Shown here: positions 1-6,688 of the stretch, piece by piece
Layout: the number at the start of each line of letters is the position of its first letter
How positions within the stretch are numbered: position 1 is the stretch's first letter
Notes under the pieces: model-generated
What the model saw: only the letters and a program-made list of their open reading frames with translations
Told to the model about the DNA's origin: nothing
Database searches by the model: none
Assembly: GCA_028565635.1 (NCBI GenBank)
Contig: JAOXYB010027524.1
Location: 1 to 15,495 of the forward strand
Length of the DNA: 15,495 nucleotides
DNA from: Phoronis ovalis
Lineage: Eukaryota; Phoronida; Phoronidae
Reading direction: 5' to 3'
Made by a program: the position numbers and the translations under genes

Positions 1-1480
1 TCCACACTGAATCTCTCAGGCGTTTTGCAAAGTTTGTTATCTTATCCAAACTTGTATCCGAAAGTGTCGTTCTGAAAGTGAAATCATTAATTATTGTGTA
101 CACCATAGTTCATACGTTTTATACATTAGTATAACATTCGTAAACATTCAATACAATTTTTTTAAAAAGCGTGACACACTTCAATAAATCTGTTAAATTA
201 ACAGACAAAGTCAAAATTCCAATGAACATGTCTACGTGTTTTATGTGCACTGATACTATCACTGGAAAACGGGCATGCTTGAAATGTAAGTGTGCTTCTT
301 GTTTGAAACCAATTTATCCCGGAATTCATTTATTACCTTGGTTTAAGTTCTCTTGCTATTGCAACATAAATCTCATAGCCACGGTGACATGTTGTTTCAT
401 TTGCAGTTGCATATTTAACTTCGCCAATCTGTTTGTTTAAGTTTAATTCTGAAATATTACAACACGAAAAGTTTTCAAAATAATTTCATATTTTTTTATT
501 AAAAATAAATAGATTTAAAAAAATGCCTAACTTTCTAAAGTACTGTAGCAAAATGTCTTTTTATCAGAAAGAAATATGAGATTTTTCAGTGTAAATCCTA
601 GCTAGAAACTCCTCTGTATTATTTCCAATTGGTTGTGTACTATACTTAAAGCACGCACAAAAGTTTATTGGTATCGCCAGTACGAAAAATCAAGGATAGG
701 CTAAAGACTAATATTTATAACTGGAAACATTTTTTGTTGGAACGTCAAGCGAGTTATTATACAAAGATTTACCATTGAAGAGGATGTGAAAGTTAATTAT
801 GTACTTATATTATATAAATAGAATACAACGTGCTAAGTATCAGCGTATACGCGGTCTCGATTAGTATTGATAACTTTTTTGTGACAAAAGTCATGTGTCA
901 AACAGGTCAAGGGAAAATAAGGTAACTAATAAATATCATGAGATGACCGAAACATTGCATTCAAACTTAATAACAGTAAAAGTATAACACATTAAATTAT
1001 GGTTAATATATATACAATCATACACTCTAGGTCTCGTCAAAGGTGGTTTGCTAATAAAATATATCTTAACTATATATCGTCTTCGATAGCACTAAATATC
1101 ACATGTAATAATGAAGAAGATAATGCCTAATTTATTGAAACTTTTGCTTCAAAAAGTATAGCTAATATATGGACGTGACTGACAAACTTGATGCCATGGG
1201 ATTAATATGCCTCGGTAGACCAATGTGGGGTCGGGTGCTTTTCGATTTGCGTAGGGTCAAATTACTTCGCAGTTATTTCATGTCTGTCATATTTCAGCTT
1301 ACCTTCTTCATAGGTTATTATGTTATCAGGATTACATACATAAGAAGTACACAGAGGAAAGTTTTCCGCGGTCCAGCCATCATTTGGCATCTCCCCTAAG
1401 ACGCTTTGTAGCACACAAGTACAACTCCATAATAAACTTAATATCAATAACTGGCACAGAGCCGTTGATAACAAGAACAT
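1..1480 (-). CDS. MOLO1/TPM-like secreted protein, 5' three exons (partial)
   Basis: I assemble three minus-strand exons: 1480-1303 (ATG at 1480-1478, donor GTAAGC), 448-337 (acceptor TTTCAG, donor GTAATA) and 71 to the window edge (acceptor TTTCAG). The phases match at both junctions (1-1, then 2-2) and the join gives 120 open residues. Residues 1 to about 24 form a hydrophobic signal peptide. Then come C44-x4-C49 followed by NPDNIIT, a charged helix, a cysteine near residue 80 in ETTCHRGYEIYVAIA, and a helix near the edge (ITNFAKRLRDSVW). The C-N/D-P-D motif followed by a strand and an FA-x-x-L-x-x-x-W helix is the layout I know from MOLO1 (modulator of levamisole receptor) proteins, which have a TPM-like extracellular domain; in Caenorhabditis elegans MOLO-1 is an auxiliary subunit of an acetylcholine receptor. 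Phase 1 after the secreted N-terminus is usual for extracellular proteins. The 3' part lies outside the window, so a membrane anchor cannot be judged. The exon structure is well supported; the family is probable. Confidence 0.75.
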
Positions 1481-1804
1481 GATCTCCTCCCGGATTTCTC
1501 TAGTTAGAAAATTAACAATTGGCGGTTTGACTAATTAAACATGAACAAGTCTAGTTAGATTGCATGTTGAAACTTCGCTTATTTATGTTCTGGAGTAAAA
1601 CGGATTTGTTCGAGACTCTGAATAAAATCTATAGTTATACTTTAATTTTATGTATTTTATGTGTGTCTTAGGGTCACTGCACCGTCACAGGTCATACAAC
1701 ATTTTGAAATGGTTTCCGGATCATCCAAATGCTTGTTTAGAAGTAAATATTGCAAAATTTGTCAAATATAAGTAACAAGTAAATATGTTAAATATTTTTA
1801 TGTT
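1474..1804 (-). repeat. 5' flank of MOLO1-like gene, copy 1 of a diverged duplication
   Basis: This segment holds the start codon (1478-1480) and about 320 bases upstream of the minus-strand MOLO1-like gene. It aligns in the same orientation with 2781-3122. Shared landmarks read on the plus strand are CATGRTCTC, CTAGTTAGAA, GAGTAARACGGATT, GAATAAAATCTA, GGGTCAC, CACAGGTCAT versus CGCAGGTCAT, and TAAATATTTTTA. Read on the minus strand, a TATA-like ATAAATA lies about 100 bases upstream of the ATG (near 1580-1586). It probably contains the core promoter and 5' UTR. Confidence 0.65.
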
Positions 1805-1940
1805 ATGTATCACAATAGATTTCATTTTTATCATTAACTTCCTCACAACCCAGGGAGACACCTTAGAACCCTTGTGGCGTAAAGGCTGAACGTGTTTGTT
1901 ATCATGAAGAAATTAAAGTGGCTGCTGACTGTACACTCCT

Positions 1941-1970
1941 TTGGACATTAACAACATTACATGTTGTTTA
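1941..1970. repeat. AACAACAT palindromic module, copy 1
   Basis: The segment has TTGGACATTAACAACAT, a 3-base gap, then ATGTTGTTTA, so it is an inverted repeat with 8-base arms. A second copy with a 4-base gap lies at 2489-2519. It belongs to the mosaic of repeated modules filling 1840-3445. Confidence 0.6.
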
Positions 1971-2177
1971 GTATTTGCTTTTGTAGAGATTACATAAATG
2001 TGTAATATAACAAATTGAATATCAAATAAATAACATTTCAACATCATTTAACTTTTCAGCAAATAAAATTCATTGCTTTGGGATTTTGCGGCTTCAAAAT
2101 GACCCTCTTGACCTCATGATGACCTCTAAATGAATAAAAAGCTGCTTTCCGAAAATTTTATGGTGTTTTGAGATTTT

Positions 2178-2409
2178 TTGAGAACTTTTTACCTCTACAT
2201 GGTGTTTCGACCTCAAGGTCAACTACCCCTAATCTACTTGTCAGATGTCAAATTACAATCCAGCTGTTAAACTACTCATTACGACTTTCATCATGTGTCC
2301 TCCATAAAATTAATTGAAAAGATGCGGAAAATAAATTTCACATTTTAATATCTACATGTTCTTAAAGGTCATCAGGACAACCTTTTTATAACCTAAGACC
2401 ATCATTTTG
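2178..2409. repeat. 232-bp direct repeat, copy 1
   Basis: This segment is repeated at 3214-3445 in the same orientation and with exactly the same length. I count four mismatches in total (CATGGTG/CATGATG, GACCTC/GACTTC, ACCCCT/ACCTCT, CTACATG/CTAAATG), so the copies are about 98 percent identical. It includes the everted half-site pair GACCTCAAGGTCA at 2209-2221 and runs of GGTCA/GACCT. No open reading frame of note is present. It resembles the GACCT/AGGTCA-rich interspersed repeats common in marine invertebrate genomes; the class is not assignable by eye. Confidence 0.85.
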
Positions 2410-2488
2410 GAACATTCTGAGCAATTTTAGAAATAAAAAAACACCTTTTAGTACTGAAATATTCTCAAACGTCATGAAAAGTACTCTG

Positions 2489-2519
2489 TTGGACATTAAC
2501 AACATCCATATGTTGTTTA
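2489..2519. repeat. AACAACAT palindromic module, copy 2
   Basis: It carries the same TTGGACATTAACAACAT start as 1941-1970 and the same palindromic ATGTTGTTTA end, in direct orientation. A further shared module follows: 2566-2601 (ACCATCATTTTAACATTTTG, then AGCAATTT) matches 2398-2433 at the end of the 232-bp element. Confidence 0.6.
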
Positions 2520-2601
2520 ACACTATATATTAGTGTTTACATTAAACACTCTGTTGTAACTTGATACCATCATTTTAACATTTTGAGCAATTTCACAAAT
2601 G

Positions 2602-2760
2602 TGACCTTTGATCTCCAAATGACCTTTTGACCTCAAGGTCAACAATGGCCTACCCCAGGGATGTCACACATCAAGTACCATGTTCCACAGCTGTAACCGT
2701 CTTCGAGTTATACCTTGGTGAAAATTGGAAGAAAAGAAGAAAGAAATCGTACAAAATTAA
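2602..2760. repeat. GACCT/AGGTCA-rich repeat module
   Basis: This stretch runs from TGACCTTTGATCTCC through a perfect TGACCTCAAGGTCA (2628-2641) to an A/G-rich end near 2750. The part from the GACCTCAAGGTCAAC motif onward resembles the equivalent part of the 232-bp element (ACAGCTGTAACC against CCAGCTGTTAAAC, CATCAAG against GTCAGATGTC), so it is probably a more diverged relative. A similar but weaker GACCT cluster lies at 2100-2140. Confidence 0.45.
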
Positions 2761-2780
2761 TAGGCTTGCTCCCTTATACA

Positions 2781-3122
2781 AAAACATGGTCTCTTCTAGT
2801 TAGAACATTCACAATTCGAGGTCTATAAACAGGTGAAAACGATTTGTTTCGGTGCCTGCCAATAATTTGCTAGTTTATATCATCGAGTAAGACGGATTAC
2901 CGGATTTTCCTCGTATGAATAAAATCTACATATAGCTATTTTTATCAAAAATTATTTCTCATATTTTTATGTCCCTTCGGGTCACGGTACCGACGCAGGT
3001 CATTAGACATTGTGACAATGGTTATCGAAAGCTTATAAATTCATGTATATTTTCAATTTTGCAAAATACCAACAAAATGTATTAATTTACTTACAATCGT
3101 ATATTTAAATATTTTTAATGTT
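2781..3122 (-). repeat. Diverged second copy of the MOLO1-like 5' flank with ATG
   Basis: This is homologous to 1474-1804, with substitutions and small indels throughout. The ATG position is retained (complement 2785-2787) and the minus-strand reading begins MFLYKGASLLILYDFF, again hydrophobic, then reaches a possible GT donor at 2713-2712 in a different phase from the true first exon. A TATA-like ATATAAA lies on the minus strand at 2880-2874. I could not find matching downstream exons, so this looks like the remnant 5' end of a duplicated gene rather than a working one. Confidence 0.55.
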
Positions 3123-3192
3123 TAAAAAATATATATTAAAATTATTTTAAAAGTATTAATATATTATTTAAAAATTAAAAAATAGTTAAAGT
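3123..3192. repeat. AT-rich low-complexity stretch
   Basis: It is almost pure A and T (AAAAAATATATATT, then AATATATTATTTAAAAATTAAAAAATAG) and lies between the duplicated 5' flank and the second 232-bp copy. Confidence 0.7.
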
Positions 3193-3213
3193 GCAAATGT
3201 ACGTATGAAGTCC

Positions 3214-3445
3214 TTGAGAACTTTTTACCTCTACATGATGTTTCGACTTCAAGGTCAACTACCTCTAATCTACTTGTCAGATGTCAAATTACAATCCAGC
3301 TGTTAAACTACTCATTACGACTTTCATCATGTGTCCTCCATAAAATTAATTGAAAAGATGCGGAAAATAAATTTCACATTTTAATATCTAAATGTTCTTA
3401 AAGGTCATCAGGACAACCTTTTTATAACCTAAGACCATCATTTTG
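3214..3445. repeat. 232-bp direct repeat, copy 2
   Basis: This is the near-identical, indel-free copy of 2178-2409. Flanks on both sides differ from copy 1, so the repeat boundaries are sharp: AAGTCC precedes TTGAGAAC here, against GATTTT at copy 1, and AACCAAGAG follows here against GAACATTC. I see no terminal inverted repeats or obvious target-site duplication. Confidence 0.85.
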
Positions 3446-3724
3446 AACCAAGAGAAAATCTACCTTATTGATCTGAGTTGAGACTTTAAGATGATGATAA
3501 TGATGATAACAAATATCCTTAGAAAATGCCTCCTTTACTTTCCACATACTCACAGTATTACATGAGAAGTTTGCTTTCTGCTTCAGTACTTTATTGTAAT
3601 CTAGTCTACCACGATCTGCTATTTTGCCAAATACATTCCTGAAAGCATTATGACAACTATTTTCTCTTCGCACGATTGAATTTGAATTTGAAAAATTAAC
3701 TGAATAATCATTCGATTTATTCAA
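3446..3724 (-). other. Unassigned minus-strand open segment beside the repeat
   Basis: A minus-strand frame is open from an ATG at 3724 for about 93 residues before entering the 232-bp repeat. It reads, in part, SCHNAFRNVFGKIADRGR, then LDYNKVLKQKANF, then a His-rich YHHYHHL. Possible donors exist (GTGAGTATG near 3547, AATAAG then GTAGAT near 3464). I do not recognise it. It could be a stray exon, a gene fragment cut by the repeat, or part of an interspersed element. Coding status is unproven. Confidence 0.25.
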
Positions 3725-3966
3725 TCAAAAATACTTTATTTATATTTTCTTTACTTAAATTTAAGCTTAAAATCTCTTTTAATCCGTTCACAGTTTGGTA
3801 TATCTCATCTCTATATTCATATTATTATTTTTTCTTGAAACCGTTAACCGCTCGACAATTTACGTCGTGTCGTCATACATGTACACAACGTAAGATGCCA
3901 CGTTCTCTGACGCTTGTTGCTTTATTCTGTATTTTTAGAAAAAAATAGAGCTATTTTGCAATTGCA
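3725..3966 (+). promoter_or_regulatory. Presumed promoter and 5' UTR of the first paralog
   Basis: This is the AT-rich region between the repeat block and the ATG at 3967. A cluster of CG-containing motifs (TACGTCG at 3861, CGTCAT at 3871, ACGTT and GACGC further on) resembles cAMP-response/bZIP half-sites. No clear TATA box sits at a fixed distance. A TTTTTAG near 3930 could also be a splice acceptor of a non-coding first exon. Confidence 0.3.
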
Positions 3967-6174
3967 ATGGAGTCCGATAACTCCATTAATGTAGACATTA
4001 AGAAAGAAGTAGTAGATGGAGCCGCTGGAGAACCGATTCCTCAAGGTGTGTATTGAAATTGTTTTGTCTCAAATAGATTTTACTACAAATTTTCAAGTCA
4101 TGCTTTATGCCCAATTTCATAATATATATAAATTCCAGATGGCGTTTGTGCAGTTATCGGATCCTTGTGTATACATTGCAGAGCTTATGCATTTACAGAA
4201 TAAATACATGAAACAGACTGAATTAAACCGCTGCGCGTTTCTTACAGTAGTTGAGTAAACATTTAAAAAATCGCATTCAATTGCAGGAGATAAATCAGAT
4301 TCACCACCAATCTTTCAAACATCAGCTGTTGGTGAAGGTTCGATGACAAACATTTTATCCGACGATATCAAAATTACGAAGTCATCGAATGATCTGGAAT
4401 TAGAAACTAAAAACGCCAATGCAATCTTGGAACATCTTGCCGCTGGAAAGGATCCAACGCGCTTAAAGTTGCCACCGATAGAAACATCTGGACAATCCGA
4501 ATCAAGTGATGAAAGTGAAGATGATGCCAGAAGTAGCACTAATCTAAGAGATAGGTCTACATTTTCTACTGGGGATTACGAAAATATGTATGACACCATG
4601 TTGGCCCATCACAAAAGGCTCTCTTATTACACCATTGAGAATGATCTGACGCACGATATTTTTAGAACCATATGTGAAGAGTTAAAATCTTATGAAAGAG
4701 AGCTTCTCACATGTAAATCGCTTAGTTATTTACAGAAGAAATGCTTACCATTGTTCTACATTACTATATACGGGAAATTAATGGCGTTCTTTGTGAGTGA
4801 TTGCAAGAAAGCTGAGGCGAAGAATATGGTAATAAGCTGGGGCCTTGGCCGAACACCTCTTCTGGCCTATATAGTTGGTGATTTGTTGGCATGCACAACA
4901 AGTTTATTAGAACAGATTCATTGGCGAAAGGAAGTGATACCAACAAATGACGAAGGTACATTTAAGGTTTCTAGATACAAAGAGGTGTATAAATTATATA
5001 TATTTCCTTATATATGCAGCTAGCAATGAAAAATGCGTCGGCTCTTCATACAGCAGGATCACATGAAACAAAAACGTTTGTCCCTTGAACAAGAATTGCT
5101 TATAAAGTTACACTTTCTGTACTCAATTTTCTCCGCTCGGCCCTTATTCTATTTTTTTCTGTTTGTAACTTTCATACTGTTTTAACTAGATATGGAAAGT
5201 GTTGACACACGCAGCTGCGAACAAATATTTAAATTGCTGTCACAAGTGGAAGATCCAGACATGCGTGTTTCGTACGACGTTATCGAATACTTTTTAGAAG
5301 AAGGCGGATTAGTGCCTATGTCTACTAGTGGTACAGAAACACGAGATGAAGACGCCGACAGTTTATTTGGTGATTGCATGGACAAGATATATCCAGATTC
5401 TAAAAAAGAAAAGGAAAGTAACAAAAGTAAGAAAGTTAAGGCTGAATGTGCCAAATGTTAAGTTGTTTAGCAAGATCTATTAATAATTGTTATTATACAC
5501 TAAGGTCAATGAAATCTATAAAATATATGTTGACTGCTAATATTCTGACCTTTTGTTTTTCAGATACGAAGGAGGAGCTTTTTGACTTAATTAGAAAATT
5601 TGGTACTTTATTTAAACGTAACAAAAAGAGTGAAGACCATGAACATAACAAGCACACAGAAGAAGGAGCTTCAGTGTCGCGATTTGACAGATTTAACCAA
5701 TTTTGTGATATACAACAGAAAGCTTTGCTGGCAAAAATCGTAAATTCTGTCGAAAAATACCCCGACGCTTTTGCAGATTACTTGCTGGATGTAGATGTAG
5801 AGGACAACCACATGCACTTCATAGTACCTTGGGAGTTGATGGTGGAACAAGAGAATTTGTCGTATGTCTCCGTAGCTCAGACACTGGAAACTAGTAAATA
5901 TCTAGTTCGAGATCACTTAAACGTTTTAGCAGAACTAATTCCACGTAAAGATATTCCCGTTGGAGTCTTAAAGCATTTTGAGGAGAAATATGCTTCAAAA
6001 AATCAGGGTATAGAAGATTTCTTGGAAGTGTGCGAAAAGCAAGCTTATAATAATTTAAATAAGCTTGATATTCTTGAAGGATTCCATCATGGTGGAGGAT
6101 GGACTCTAGGAGTATGTGACTGTAGTGATGCTGGAGATGAACTCTTCGGATTAATAAAACAAAACGTACTCTGA
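3967..6174 (+). CDS. Unknown-family protein, tandem paralog 1 (531 aa)
   Basis: I model four exons: 3967-4045, 4287-4955, 5190-5426 and 5564-6174. All junctions are phase 1 with GT-AG ends (donors GTGTGT, GTACAT, GTAAGA), and the sum, 1596 bases, is exactly 532 codons including TGA. The ATG has G at -3 and +4. The protein has an acidic Ser-rich disordered N-terminus (1-125), a helical block (126-245) containing PLFYITIYGKLMAFF (181-195) and GRTPLLAYIVGDLLA (214-228), a short block around 259-282 (LLSQVEDPDM), a charged linker (about 283-365), and a C-terminal domain (about 369-515) with HFIVPWELMVEQE (413-425) and a terminal GGGWTLGVCDC (505-515). There is no signal peptide or membrane segment, so it is probably intracellular. 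I do not recognise the family. The blocks recur in order in the gene at 6689-12597. The third donor is the least certain; GT at 5418 or 5457 keeps the same frame. Confidence 0.82.
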
Positions 6175-6225
6175 ACTGAACATTAGAGAGCAAAACAGTA
6201 ATTAATTGAATAGCAGCTTTAAAAT

Positions 6226-6231
6226 AATAAA
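6226..6231 (+). terminator. Polyadenylation signal of paralog 1
   Basis: A canonical AATAAA lies 52 bases past the TGA at 6172-6174 and is followed by a T-rich/GT-rich stretch. It is the first such hexamer after the stop. Confidence 0.65.
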
Positions 6232-6688
6232 GTTTTTTTGTTTTTTGACTACTCGTACATACTGCATTGATTTTCCATAATTTTACCCAAGTGCATTAGA
6301 TAGAAACAACACTTTTTGTTTGTAATAAAAGTTTTTTAAAAGACGATCGACTGTTACGTTAATTGTATTTTAATTACTTGTAGGCTATTTCTGGATACAT
6401 AACAGATAGTCAGATCATGACCCTACAATGACAGCCTATTGTAGCATCTTGTATATTAGGCCTTATATTAAACAATACGCTGAATCATGCTGTTTCTCTG
6501 GCATTTGTCAGTATATCTTTTAAAAACTTGAACCATTTGCATTTATTGCATATGTAAGGCGGGAAACATGTCAGGATTCAGCATAATAAATCGCGAATTT
6601 ATCGTTCGCGCGTGCAGTAAACAACCGGCAAACGCATGCGTTTTCTCCATTTTTTGCAAGATAATATTATCCTTTCGTAGATTTAAAA
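6232..6688 (+). promoter_or_regulatory. Spacer between paralogs with upstream region of paralog 2
   Basis: No coding sequence is seen here. A small inverted repeat, CTACAATG-(6)-TATTGTAG, lies near 6423-6444. The 3' part is locally CG-richer (ATCGCGAATTTATCGTTCGC, then GCGTGC near 6590-6615) than its surroundings and carries a GGCGGGAAA element, so it is the likely promoter of the second paralog. Confidence 0.45.
6558..6566 (+). promoter_or_regulatory. E2F-like element GGCGGGAAA
   Basis: The nonamer GGCGGGAAA (reverse complement TTTCCCGCC) matches the classical E2F/DP consensus exactly. It lies 123 bases before the ATG of the second paralog. E2F sites mark cell-cycle, DNA-replication and germline genes. 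A single 9-mer can occur by chance, but it is notable in such an AT-rich setting. Confidence 0.4.

Noticed and set aside
171-440. Plus-strand open frame rich in cysteine, zinc-finger-like (CFMCTDTITGKRACLKCKC)
   Set aside because: It starts without ATG support for the full length and overlaps, on the opposite strand, the second exon of the MOLO1-like gene, whose splice phases and homology are much stronger. A spliced version from the ATG at 222 ends after a few codons.
2041-3445. CRISPR-like or bacterial direct repeat array
   Set aside because: The repeats are few, long and unevenly spaced, and the setting is an intron-bearing animal genome; they are interspersed or duplicated elements.
4016-4258. 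Open frame spanning the first intron of paralog 1
   Set aside because: It reads through the donor at 4046 in another frame. The spliced model preserves frame to the next exon and matches the overall gene length, so this is a shadow.
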